From CAZKDV01 sp964551645 (GTDB lineage: Bacteria; Bacteroidota; Bacteroidia; Bacteroidales; DTU049), in the NCBI GenBank assembly GCA_964551645.1, contig CAZKDV010000035.1:1-22062 (forward strand): 22,062 nt of DNA. The letters run 5' to 3'. Below are positions 8,786 to 16,665 of the stretch, piece after piece; within the stretch, counting starts at the first letter, position 1, and each line of letters opens with the position of its first letter. Position numbers and translations under genes: made by a program. The notes under the pieces were generated by a model. That model did no database searches and was not told the DNA's origin. It was given only the letters and a program-made list of their open reading frames with translations.

Positions 8786-10454
8786 TTTCGTTAAATATTT
8801 TAAAATACAATTTAAAAGTTGAGCCTTTTTCAATTTCACTTTCAACTGATATTTTTCCTTTGTGCATATCAACAATTGCTTTGACATAACTTAAACCCAA
8901 GCCAAATCCTTTGACATTATGAATATTCCCTTGTGAAATGCGGTATAGTTTATCAAAAATTTTCGATAATTCTTTTTTATGAATACCTATGCCTTTATCG
9001 CTAATTTCAATAATAAGATTATCTTTTTCATTTGTTGTCCTTATGATAATTTCAGGAGGCCCGTTTGTGTATTTAGTGGCATTATCTAACAAATTATAAA
9101 TAATGTTAGTGAAATGTACTTTATCTGCAAGTATTGCATGGTTTTGGGCTAAAAATTGAGTTTCAATTTTTCCTTTTTTTTGTTCAACTTGAATAATTAT
9201 GTTTTGAATAGCTGTTTGGATAATTTTATTAACTTGAATTACTTCTGTCTTTAGTTGAATTTGACGGTGATCAATCATTGCAGTTTGTAATATTTTTTCC
9301 GCCATAGTGGCAAGCCTGATATTTTCTTTTTCAATAATATCAATATATGTTTTATAGGTGTTTTCATCTTTATTGATAGAAGGATCATTAAGTGCCTCAC
9401 AAACAAGTGTAATTGTGGATATAGGTGTTTTAAATTCATGTGTCATGTTATTAACAAAGTCATTCCGAACTTCGGAAAGTTTTTTTTGTCTAACAAATGA
9501 AACAAGAACATAAATAAAAATACTTGTAATAGAAACAATTAGAAAAAATGAAATAAATAAAGTGCGTCTTATTTCATGTAAAATATAAGCCTTACGATAA
9601 GGGAAGTAAATATATAAATAGTTTTGTGCCGAGAAAAAATCACTTGGAAATAGGAGGAAGGATTGTCCAGAACTTAAAAGTTTACCCGAATTTAGCGATG
9701 TTTTTTTGTAAATGAAGTTTTTATCATTAACATTGTAGATTCCAAAATTATAAGATGTTGTAATATCTTTACTAAGAAGCTCAAATTTAATCAATGAATC
9801 AAGTACTTGAATGTCAACTCTGTCTTGAATAGGCAAATAGTGACTAAAATTAAATAAGTCTTCAATAACATCACTTACGATAAAAGACTTTTTGAGAAGT
9901 TTATCAAATTCCTGCATCAGACTGTCAACATCATTGACTACTACTGGGGCATGATAATAATTTATAAAATTTGAATCAGTTTCAAAGTCGTCTAAAAACA
10001 AATGTTCGTAAATTTCTTTAGATTTTCCTTGTTTTTCATAATAGATAATGCTTGTATCTATTCTTTTTACCGGTTTTCCATATTTGTCTGCTGAAATTTC
10101 AATACTTATGCGCTCTTTTGTAATGTTAATGATGCTATCATCAATAATAGAATCCACTATCATTTTGTCAAATTCCTTAGATAGCAATTGGTTGATTGAA
10201 TCAACAGTATGAAACAAGATACTACCTTTTCCAACAGACTTCAGTCTCCCTTTTATTCTGTTAGCCATTTCAAGTTTATCAACTTGATAAATCACTTTGG
10301 TCATTGCTTCGTGTACACTTCTTTCAAAGTTTGATTCTTGTGCCTTAATAGTATTTGTTGTCCAATAATATTGGATTAGCATTAAAACAATCATTGCAAT
10401 TGCACTAATTAAAACAAGAAGTAGCGAAAATCGCTTTTTAATTTTAAAACGCAT
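8775..10454 (-). CDS. Membrane sensor histidine kinase (RprX-like)
   Basis: 559 residues from the ATG at 10454. Another ATG at 10493 would add 13 residues, but a TAAATTTG promoter-like element at 10479-10472 lies between the two, favouring the shorter form. Order of domains: transmembrane helix 1 at about 10-31, a large periplasmic sensor region of about 265 residues with no recognised fold, transmembrane helix 2 at about 298-320, HisKA with phosphoacceptor His339 in MTHEFKTP, and HATPase_c with N-box NLLDNATKY (454-462), DKGIG (486-490) and GFGLGLS (516-522). All catalytic boxes look intact. It is the first gene of the kinase-regulator unit and overlaps its regulator by 11 bases. The large double-membrane-anchored sensor resembles RprX of Bacteroides. 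The signal it senses cannot be read from sequence. Confidence 0.92.
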   Translation of the reverse strand: MRFKIKKRFSLLLVLISAIAMIVLMLIQYYWTTNTIKAQESNFERSVHEAMTKVIYQVDKLEMANRIKGRLKSVGKGSILFHTVDSINQLLSKEFDKMIVDSIIDDSIINITKERISIEISADKYGKPVKRIDTSIIYYEKQGKSKEIYEHLFLDDFETDSNFINYYHAPVVVNDVDSLMQEFDKLLKKSFIVSDVIEDLFNFSHYLPIQDRVDIQVLDSLIKFELLSKDITTSYNFGIYNVNDKNFIYKKTSLNSGKLLSSGQSFLLFPSDFFSAQNYLYIYFPYRKAYILHEIRRTLFISFFLIVSITSIFIYVLVSFVRQKKLSEVRNDFVNNMTHEFKTPISTITLVCEALNDPSINKDENTYKTYIDIIEKENIRLATMAEKILQTAMIDHRQIQLKTEVIQVNKIIQTAIQNIIIQVEQKKGKIETQFLAQNHAILADKVHFTNIIYNLLDNATKYTNGPPEIIIRTTNEKDNLIIEISDKGIGIHKKELSKIFDKLYRISQGNIHNVKGFGLGLSYVKAIVDMHKGKISVESEIEKGSTFKLYFKIFNENEK

Positions 10455-10471
10455 GGTATTGTATTCTTCTA

Positions 10472-10479
10472 CAAATTTA
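10472..10479 (-). promoter_or_regulatory. -7 promoter element candidate for the sensor kinase-regulator unit
   Basis: TAAATTTG on the minus strand is an exact match to TAnnTTTG, 18 bases before the ATG at 10454. A TTTG exists upstream (10494-10491) but at a spacing of only 11, so the -33 element is not convincing. Confidence 0.35.
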
Positions 10480-10650
10480 TTAATATTTAGCAAATGATGT
10501 GTAAAATAAAAAAATGCAAGAAGAAGGTATTAATCTTAATTTTGTAATAAATATTTGTTATTTTTGTTCGTATAATCTTTTAAAATGACAATTATATGTT
10601 TTGCTAAGGATAGGCTAAATACTTATTTTTTTCAAATTTTTATATAGTTT

Positions 10651-11820
10651 ATGAATATTTTAATTTTAAATTATGAATATCCTCCGATTGGTGGTGGTGC
10701 TGGAAGAGTAACTTCTCATCAAGCAAAAGAATTGTCAAAAAAACATAATATTTACATTGTTACAGCAGCTTGGAAAAATACGGCAGGAGTTGAAAGAGAA
10801 GGTAATATTGAAGTTCATCGCTTGTCTTCAAAACGAAAAAAAAAGCATCAATCCAATGTTTTTGAGATGTTGTCATGGTCTTATATGGCTTTGCCATATT
10901 GTGAATTATTGATTGATACTAAGCATATTGATATAATATTTGCTCATTTTACTATTCCCGGTGGAGATGTTGCATATAGGCTACACAGTAAATATAGGAT
11001 ACCTTATGTGATAATGAGTCATGGACATGATATTCCTTGGTTTTTTTCCAGACAGATGTGGTTTTATCATTTGCTTACTTATTATAAAATTAGACAAATA
11101 TGTAGAAATGCTTCACGAATATTTTTATTAACTCCGCAGTTGAAAATAAGTGCCGACAGACTTGTAGGAGGAAAATTTACTCACAAAAATATTGTAATTC
11201 CAAATGCATGTGATAGCAATATGTTTAAAAACGTAAAGGATAAACAGTTTGATAAGTTATCTATTGTTTTTATAGGAAGATTGGTGTCTCAGAAAAATCC
11301 TATTTTGTTTTTGAAGAGCTTACATTTGTTAGATGTTGAAAATATCGAATTTAAAGTAACTATCATCGGCGATGGACCTCTTTATTCACGCATTAAGCAA
11401 ATGATTCGCAGATATAATATTGAACACAAAGTACAACTTGCAGGCTGGCAAGATTTGAGTTTTATTATTGATAAATTTTCAAAAACCCATTTGTTTGTTC
11501 TTCCTTCAAGAGCTGAAGCAATGTCTATGGCTGTTCTTGAAGCATTATATAGTGGTATATTTATAATTACAACTCCTCAAGCCGATAGTTATCACCTAAT
11601 TGAAAATGGGAAAAATGGATTTGTGATTGAAAATATCAATGCCGAAAATCTTGCAGATGCAATGACAGTATATTATGAAAAACATTTTTGGAACAAACAT
11701 ATTGTTGAGCAGAGTTTGATAGATAAAGTGAGAAAGGTATATAATTGGCAACATGTCGTTTCATTATATAATGATGAGTTAGAATTAGTCCTAAAAGAAA
11801 CAAAGAATAAAAACTCATAA
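10651..11820 (+). CDS. Glycosyltransferase family 4 (GT-B fold)
   Basis: 389 residues. The N-terminal Rossmann half begins with NILILNYEYPPIGGGAGR, a glycine-rich acceptor-side loop typical of GT4 enzymes. A mid-protein SHGHDIP block (123-129) follows. The C-terminal half has VFIGRLVSQKNP (206-217), IIGDGP (238-243) and the donor-binding E-x7-E motif Glu289-Glu297 in RAEAMSMAVLEALYSG. Family knowledge: retaining transfer of a sugar from a nucleotide-sugar donor in the cytoplasm. It stands alone: the upstream sensor kinase is divergent and 425 bases without a gene follow. It could add to the same surface glycan as the genes at 1-2787, but nothing in the sequence fixes donor or acceptor. A TATTTTTG sequence at 10559-10566 is a weak promoter candidate. 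Confidence 0.9.
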   Translation: MNILILNYEYPPIGGGAGRVTSHQAKELSKKHNIYIVTAAWKNTAGVEREGNIEVHRLSSKRKKKHQSNVFEMLSWSYMALPYCELLIDTKHIDIIFAHFTIPGGDVAYRLHSKYRIPYVIMSHGHDIPWFFSRQMWFYHLLTYYKIRQICRNASRIFLLTPQLKISADRLVGGKFTHKNIVIPNACDSNMFKNVKDKQFDKLSIVFIGRLVSQKNPILFLKSLHLLDVENIEFKVTIIGDGPLYSRIKQMIRRYNIEHKVQLAGWQDLSFIIDKFSKTHLFVLPSRAEAMSMAVLEALYSGIFIITTPQADSYHLIENGKNGFVIENINAENLADAMTVYYEKHFWNKHIVEQSLIDKVRKVYNWQHVVSLYNDELELVLKETKNKNS

Positions 11821-12245
11821 CTAGATAACTTACCTTAATAACATTATATTTATCTGAATATTAATTTAGGATAATTTTTAATAGAATTAATACTGTAGCT
11901 TTAAAGTTTTAACTTTTTTTTCAAAATCTTTCATTAACTCATTGATATTAATATTATGTCTGTTTATATTAAAGAAATACAAAATTAGATAAACTTTTGT
12001 AAATGAAAAATAATTTTATTATTCTTATTTTTAAGTGTTTAATTTAATTTATTTTTATTAAAGTTTATATAATTTCGTATTTACGAATGTTGTATATTTG
12101 TTGCGTAAATTAAATGTTAAAAGGTAATTCAGCTTAGCGGAAGTTCAGTTGCTATATTTGTCTTTGGGCAAACTTTTGTCTCTGAGAAATTTGCCTTTGG
12201 ACGAAGCGTAGCGAATAAAATATGTAGAAGTATAGTATAGTAAAT
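11821..12245 (+). other. 425-base gene-free stretch before the CotH-like gene
   Basis: The first part is extremely AT-rich and includes a weak stem-loop followed by a T run (AAAGT/ACTTT at about 11903-11920), a possible terminator for the glycosyltransferase. No ORF longer than about 14 codons with plausible features is present. Around 12120-12215 the composition changes to a G/C-richer patch containing TTTGGGCAAA and TTTGCCTTTGG (able to pair as GGCAAA/TTTGCC) and the string CGAAGCGTAGCG just before the gene. This patch may be an untranslated leader or a dispersed intergenic element. Confidence 0.5.
12074..12100 (+). promoter_or_regulatory. Promoter candidate with palindrome upstream of the CotH-like gene
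   Basis: TATATTTG at 12093-12100 matches TAnnTTTG exactly. Immediately upstream, at 12074-12087, is the inverted repeat TTCGTA-TT-TACGAA, in the place an operator between the -33 and -7 elements would occupy. No proper TTTG is seen at 19 bases. A second TATATTTG occurs at 12153-12160. The leader from the first would be about 140 bases. Confidence 0.35.
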
Positions 12246-14570
12246 ATGAAAATTTTTTTATCAATCATAATTCTGTTTTTTATTGTTTTAAATTTATTTG
12301 CTCAAGTGATTGAGGCACCTGTTATTTCTAAAGAATCCGGATTTTATACTAATGAATTTAATGTAGAAATTTTTCATAACAAAGGCGCTGTAATATTGTA
12401 CACTTTAGATGGTTCTGACCCAACAATGGAGAATATTGATGGTGTAGAGTGGTCGTATAAAAAAGAATATCCCACAAATCCTGGGGACAATTTTGGAGAA
12501 TTATTTTATGATACGGTATGGACTTATGAATATTCGGCACCAATTCTTATCAAAAGCAAAGAAAATAAGGAAGGACTTTTTTCATCGGTATCAACTTCTT
12601 TGTTTGACAATGCAAATTGGAGAGAAAAATTACAGTTTGATTCTAAAGCTATTTTCAAAGGAGTGGTTTTAAAGGCAGTAGCATATAGCGAAGGTAATTA
12701 TAGTGAGCTTGTAACACGGAATTATTTTATTACATCTGAAGGTAATTTTCGTTATTCATTGCCTGTGGTTTGTATTAGCGGAAACCCTATTGACATATAT
12801 GATTATGAAAAAGGACTTTTTGTTCCCGGTAAAAGTTTTGATGATTGGCGAACAGAAAATCCTGATGAGCAAGTGTTTAGAAAAGTACCTGCTAATTATG
12901 TAGCGAAAGGAGATAATACTGAATTTGTAGTTAATTTCAATTTCATAAAAGATGGTGTTTCGGTGATAAATCAAAATGTAGGGCTTAGAGGGAATGGTAA
13001 CAGTAGTCGTGTTTATCCTAATAAATCATTGAGATTATATGCCAGAGAAGATTACGGAAAGAAAACAATAAATTATCCTTTTTTTGATGATTATCCTATC
13101 CAAAAGTTTAAAAGATTAATTTTAAGAAATAACGGACAAGATAATGAACAAGCTTTGTTAAGAGATGCTTTTTTACAAGATTCTTACGAAGATTTAAATG
13201 CTGAGCGCCAGCGACAAATTCCCGTTATTGTTTTTATAAATGCAGAATATAATGGAATATATTACTTGATTGAACGATATGATAAAAAATATTTTGATGC
13301 TAAATTTAATATTAGTGAAGATAAATTGGATTTTTTGTCATCTTATGAAATTGAAGAAGGAGATTCAGAAAATTTCAAGAGTGTAATGAATTTTGTCGAA
13401 AATTGTTCTTTTGAAACAGAGGAAAACTATAATTTGTTGTCAGAAATGATTGATATAGAGAATTATACAGATTATGTAGTAGCTCAAGTTTATAGTGGTA
13501 ATATGGATTGGCCTCATTCAAATACTGATTTTTGGAGAAAGAAAACAGATTTTAATCCCGAAGCTCCTTTTGGTCATGACGGTAGATGGAGATGGATATT
13601 TAAAGATTTTGATGTGGGTTTTGGTCAAATTTGGATTGACTCAGACTGGTATGGAAATGAATATAAGATTAATTATCTTGAGAGAGCTATCAATAATGAT
13701 GTTATTCCAAAGTATAATATAGTTCCTATTTTAATAAAATTATTGGATAATGAAAATTATAGAAATTATTTTATTAATAGATTTTGTGATGTTTTAAACA
13801 CAAGCTTCAGAGCTCATATTATGAGTGAGAAGCTACATGAATTTGAAATGGCTATTAAACCGGAAGTGAAAGAATTTGTTGCACGTTGGAATCCTTTAAA
13901 TGTCAATCCTTATTTAGAATCTCCACAAGTAAATTATCCTGTTTATTCTTTTGAAAGATGGAAAATAAATTTAGATAAGATGAATAATTTTGCTTTAGAA
14001 AGACCTACTTTTGCATTGAAACATTTGCAAAATTATTTTAATTTGGGAAAAGTAGGAGAGTTAGCATTAAATATTCAAGATTTTGAAAAAGGATATGTGG
14101 AAGTAAACTCACTTTCTATTAAAGAAAACACAAAAGGTGTTTATGATAATTATCCTTATGTGTGGATAGGTAATTATTTTACAGATGTTCCAATTGAGGT
14201 AAGAGCAGTGGCAAATGAAGGATATAAATTTAGTCATTGGGAAGGAAGCATTTATAGTACTGATTCTGTATTAACATTAAATATTAACTCAGAAACCTTG
14301 TTAATTCCATCTTTTACTAATGAATTAGAAAATGCAGAAGTGAGGAAAGAATATATTCGACTATTTCCTAATCCTTTCAATGAATATTTTTATTTATTTA
14401 TAGAAGAATACAAAGGTGATTTTTATATCTCCACTTTGGATGGTAAAATTATTGAACAAAGGTCTCTTACATCTCATAAAATAAATCTTTCATATATTCC
14501 AAGTGGTGTATATTTAATGTCATTCAACTTAAAGGGCAAGAAGGTTATCCGTAAAATAATGAAATTATAG
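12246..14570 (+). CDS. Secreted CotH-like kinase-fold protein with type IX secretion C-terminal domain
   Basis: 774 residues. A signal peptide covers about 1-20 (cleavage after LFAQ). Residues about 23-160 resemble the chitobiase/beta-hexosaminidase C-terminal-type domain (VILYTLDGSDPT at 49-60). The CotH domain spans about 165-560, with RGNGNSSR (248-255), a KSLRLYARE block, LILRNNGQDN (291-300), IERYDKKYF (342-350) and the acidic metal-site motif KDFDVGFGQ (453-461). Around 615-690 is a short InlB-like beta repeat (EGYKFSHWEG, 658-667). The last 72 residues, from LFPNPF (706-711) to the end, are a type A sorting domain for the type IX secretion system. Family knowledge: CotH proteins are atypical protein kinases of spore coats; in Bacteroidota they are secreted proteins of largely unknown role. 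The gene stands alone with a long leader. Kinase activity is not proven by sequence. Confidence 0.9.
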   Translation: MKIFLSIIILFFIVLNLFAQVIEAPVISKESGFYTNEFNVEIFHNKGAVILYTLDGSDPTMENIDGVEWSYKKEYPTNPGDNFGELFYDTVWTYEYSAPILIKSKENKEGLFSSVSTSLFDNANWREKLQFDSKAIFKGVVLKAVAYSEGNYSELVTRNYFITSEGNFRYSLPVVCISGNPIDIYDYEKGLFVPGKSFDDWRTENPDEQVFRKVPANYVAKGDNTEFVVNFNFIKDGVSVINQNVGLRGNGNSSRVYPNKSLRLYAREDYGKKTINYPFFDDYPIQKFKRLILRNNGQDNEQALLRDAFLQDSYEDLNAERQRQIPVIVFINAEYNGIYYLIERYDKKYFDAKFNISEDKLDFLSSYEIEEGDSENFKSVMNFVENCSFETEENYNLLSEMIDIENYTDYVVAQVYSGNMDWPHSNTDFWRKKTDFNPEAPFGHDGRWRWIFKDFDVGFGQIWIDSDWYGNEYKINYLERAINNDVIPKYNIVPILIKLLDNENYRNYFINRFCDVLNTSFRAHIMSEKLHEFEMAIKPEVKEFVARWNPLNVNPYLESPQVNYPVYSFERWKINLDKMNNFALERPTFALKHLQNYFNLGKVGELALNIQDFEKGYVEVNSLSIKENTKGVYDNYPYVWIGNYFTDVPIEVRAVANEGYKFSHWEGSIYSTDSVLTLNINSETLLIPSFTNELENAEVRKEYIRLFPNPFNEYFYLFIEEYKGDFYISTLDGKIIEQRSLTSHKINLSYIPSGVYLMSFNLKGKKVIRKIMKL

Positions 14571-14752
14571 ATTGAGTAGTCCTACATAAAGATTAGGTAT
14601 AATGGTCAAAATTAATGCTATTTTTTAGACGATATGTCTAATATCTTTAATACTAAAATTGTCTGAAATCATTGTTTTTATTAGCTTTTAAGACAATTAA
14701 GGCTTATAAATGAAAAATGCTTTAACGAAACGAATATTCGTATTATTGAAAA

Positions 14753-14782
14753 AAAACTATAAATGCAAGGATTTATAGTTTT
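14753..14782. terminator. Terminator hairpin, probably bidirectional, serving the CotH-like gene
   Basis: A perfect 12-base stem (AAAACTATAAAT / ATTTATAGTTTT) with a GCAAGG loop. On the plus strand the stem ends in TTTT and on the minus strand it is followed by a T run. It lies 183 bases after the CotH-like stop and also after the stronger minus-strand terminator of the opposing gene. Confidence 0.6.
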
Positions 14783-14805
14783 AGTTATTGTTAGGTTTGT
14801 GATAG

Positions 14806-14858
14806 AAAAAAATGACTAATCCTAAAAAAACCATTATAGTTCTTATAGGATTAGTCAT
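14806..14858 (-). terminator. Rho-independent terminator of the serine/DUF1015 cluster
   Basis: A perfect 13-base stem: ATGACTAATCCTA at 14812-14824 pairs with TAGGATTAGTCAT at 14846-14858, with a 21-base loop. On the minus strand it is followed directly by six T residues (14811-14806). It lies 12 bases after the DUF1015 stop codon, where a terminator is expected. Confidence 0.82.
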
Positions 14859-14870
14859 AGAGATTTAATT

Positions 14871-16124
14871 TTATTCCAATGAGTGAATAACTAGACCACT
14901 TCTTAGTTTTGGTTCAAACCAAGTTGTCTTTGGAGGCATAATATTACCAGTATCAGCAATATTAATAAGTTGTTTCATGCTTACAGGATATAATGCAAAA
15001 GCAACAACCATTTCACCGCTATCAACTCTTTTTTCAAGTTCTCCTAATCCTCTAATTCCGCCAACAAAATCAATACGCATACTTGTACGCAAATCTTTAA
15101 TGTCAAGAATTTCGTCTAATACAAGCTCAGATAAGATAGTAACATCAAGTACTCCGATAGGGTCTGTATTGTCAAATGTACCTTCTTTTGCAGTTAGTGA
15201 ATACCAATTCCCGTTCATGTACATTCCAAAGTTATGAAGTGCATTGGGTTTGTATTGACTTTTACCTTTGTTTTCAACAATAAATATTTCAGAAATCTTT
15301 GATAAAAATTCATCTTGACTTAGACCATTCAAATCTTTAAGAACTCTGTTATAGTCAATAATTGTAAGTTGGTCATCTGGGAAAATAACAGCTAAAAAAT
15401 AATTATATTCTTCATTTCCGATATGATTGGGATTATTTAGCTTTTTTTCATTTCCAACTAAAGCTGCAGCAGCAGTACGGTGATGTCCATCAGCTACATA
15501 TAAATATGGAATATCTCCGAATAATTTTATAAGTTTTTGAATAGTATTATTGTCATCTATAATCCAAAAATGATGTCCAACATTATCAGTTGCAACGAAA
15601 TCATATTCAGGTGCTTTGTTTTTAATAACGCTATTAATTATAGCGTCAATTTCTTGAACAGCAGGATATGAGAAAAACACAGGTTCAATGTTAGCATTAG
15701 TGTTTCTAACATGCTTCATTCTATCTTCTTCTTTATCTTTTCTTGTAAGTTCATGTTTTAAGATTTTTTCATTCATATAATCTTCAACTGAACAACAAGC
15801 AACAAGCCCATATTGAGTTTTTCCGAACATCGTTTGTCCATATATGTATAAAGAATCTTGCTTATCAGGGACTAACCATTTATTTTTTTGAAATAAAGCA
15901 AAATTCTCAACAGCTTTGTCATAAACTACTTGATCATGTTCGTCTATATTTGCTTCAATAGGAAATTCAATTTCTGGTTTTGTTATTCGCAATAAGGAGT
16001 AAGGAATGTTTTCTGCATCTTTTCTAGCTTCTTTTGAATTAAGAACATCATAAGGTCTGCAAGCTAGTTGATGTACAATATCGCGAGGAGGTCTAAGACC
16101 TTTAAATGCTTTAATAATTGCCAT
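14871..16124 (-). CDS. DUF1015 family protein linked to serine biosynthesis genes
   Basis: 417 residues, full length for the family (PF06245). Recognisable blocks are GLRPP and ACRPYDVL near the N-terminus (9-28), HELTRKDKEEDR (124-135), YVADGHHRTAAAA (209-221) and, at the C-terminus, MPPKTTWFEPKLRSGL (396-411). No signal peptide or membrane helix is seen, so it should be cytoplasmic. The invariant-looking His/Glu/Asp/Arg clusters suggest an enzyme. The DGHHR block recalls the ParB/sulfiredoxin-type fold used by free-serine kinases (SerK/SbnI), but this is only a resemblance. The start is 21 bases after the four-helix-bundle gene, and serA and serC lie just upstream on the same strand. From general knowledge, DUF1015 genes often lie beside serA and serC. 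The function is unknown; a role in serine or phosphoserine metabolism is inference. Confidence 0.88.
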   Translation of the reverse strand: MAIIKAFKGLRPPRDIVHQLACRPYDVLNSKEARKDAENIPYSLLRITKPEIEFPIEANIDEHDQVVYDKAVENFALFQKNKWLVPDKQDSLYIYGQTMFGKTQYGLVACCSVEDYMNEKILKHELTRKDKEEDRMKHVRNTNANIEPVFFSYPAVQEIDAIINSVIKNKAPEYDFVATDNVGHHFWIIDDNNTIQKLIKLFGDIPYLYVADGHHRTAAAALVGNEKKLNNPNHIGNEEYNYFLAVIFPDDQLTIIDYNRVLKDLNGLSQDEFLSKISEIFIVENKGKSQYKPNALHNFGMYMNGNWYSLTAKEGTFDNTDPIGVLDVTILSELVLDEILDIKDLRTSMRIDFVGGIRGLGELEKRVDSGEMVVAFALYPVSMKQLINIADTGNIMPPKTTWFEPKLRSGLVIHSLE

Positions 16125-16145
16125 AATTAGTTGAGTTTAAGTAAG

Positions 16146-16601
16146 TTAATATAAGTTTGGATTTGTACCTTCAGTTTCATCAATTAAATCATCGTTTTCA
16201 TCTTCGTCTTCGTCTATTTTTTTGCTTCTTTGAAGAGATGCAATGAGAGCACCAACCATTTTAGATATTTCAATTAGAAAATTTCTAGATGTTTCTTCAT
16301 CATCTACGGAAAGCAATCCTTGCTGATGTGCTATAGTTGATAATACTACACATTCGCGAATTGAACTTTTAGACATTTTGAGGTAATATACAAATTGATT
16401 TTTATTTCTTCCTGAACCTTCTGCAATATTGATAGCAATATTGATAGATGCTTTTGATAAATTATTTCCAACAATATTATTTTTTGAATCAGGAAATGTT
16501 GCAACGGTATTGTGAACCCATTGAACATAGCTTAGGGCTTTGTGATAAAGTCTCAAATCCTCAAATCTGAAAAAGTTGAAATTTCTTTCTTGACTTTCCA
16601 T
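16146..16601 (-). CDS. Four-helix-bundle protein (TIGR02436 / S23-like) with acidic tail
   Basis: 151 residues. It matches the four-helix-bundle family first known from 23S rRNA intervening sequences: an initial FEDLRLYHKALSYVQWVH helix, FPDSKNNI, then the signature INIAINIAEGSGR (53-65), and KMSKSSIRECVVLS in helix three. The core of about 125 residues is followed by a strongly acidic tail (129-145, mostly Asp and Glu), which is unusual for the family and may bind a basic partner or surface. No rRNA, reverse transcriptase or variable repeat is nearby, so neither the intervening-sequence nor the diversity-generating-retroelement context applies. It is between serA (46 bases upstream) and DUF1015 (21 bases downstream). 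A promoter candidate sits before it. The function is unknown; related proteins form rings that bind nucleic acid. Confidence 0.85.
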   Translation of the reverse strand: MESQERNFNFFRFEDLRLYHKALSYVQWVHNTVATFPDSKNNIVGNNLSKASINIAINIAEGSGRNKNQFVYYLKMSKSSIRECVVLSTIAHQQGLLSVDDEETSRNFLIEISKMVGALIASLQRSKKIDEDEDENDDLIDETEGTNPNLY

Positions 16602-16634
16602 AGTAAAATGAATTTAATTGATAAATAATTACTG

Positions 16635-16665
16635 CGAAAGTATGAAATTATCTGTTTACTGCAAA
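16635..16665 (-). promoter_or_regulatory. Candidate internal promoter before the four-helix-bundle and DUF1015 genes
   Basis: On the minus strand TTTG (16665-16662) is followed by exactly 19 bases and TACTTTCG (16642-16635), one mismatch from TTTG-N19-TAnnTTTG. It overlaps the end of serA and would give a leader of about 25-30 bases. It would allow the last two genes to be made independently of serC-serA. Confidence 0.45.

Larger units (their letters stand above)
14571..14870. other. Gene-free stretch between convergent genes, rich in inverted repeats
   Basis: No credible gene. It contains a series of inverted repeats: TTAGAC/GTCTAA at 14625-14641, AATTGTCT/AGACAATT at 14657-14698, the 12-base palindrome ACGAATATTCGT at 14730-14741, and the two terminator hairpins annotated separately. 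The only ORF worth noting (14710, 22 codons) runs into a hairpin and shows no family signature. Confidence 0.6.

Noticed and set aside
8786..8887. Longer start for the response regulator (34 extra residues)
   Set aside because: The extension lies inside the sensor kinase gene, has a low-complexity basic sequence, and receiver domains normally begin a few residues before ILLVEDD, as the ATG at 8785 gives.
13495..13722. 75-codon plus-strand ORF inside the CotH-like gene
   Set aside because: It is an out-of-frame reading of the conserved DFDVGFG region, which is clearly coded in the main frame.
14710..14778. 22-codon ORF starting MKNALTKRIF in the gap between convergent genes
   Set aside because: It ends within the terminator hairpin, has no family signature and is of chance length in AT-rich DNA.
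16146..16601. Four-helix-bundle gene as an rRNA intervening sequence or as the Avd gene of a diversity-generating retroelement
   Set aside because: There is no 23S rRNA, reverse transcriptase, or template/variable repeat pair anywhere in the window.
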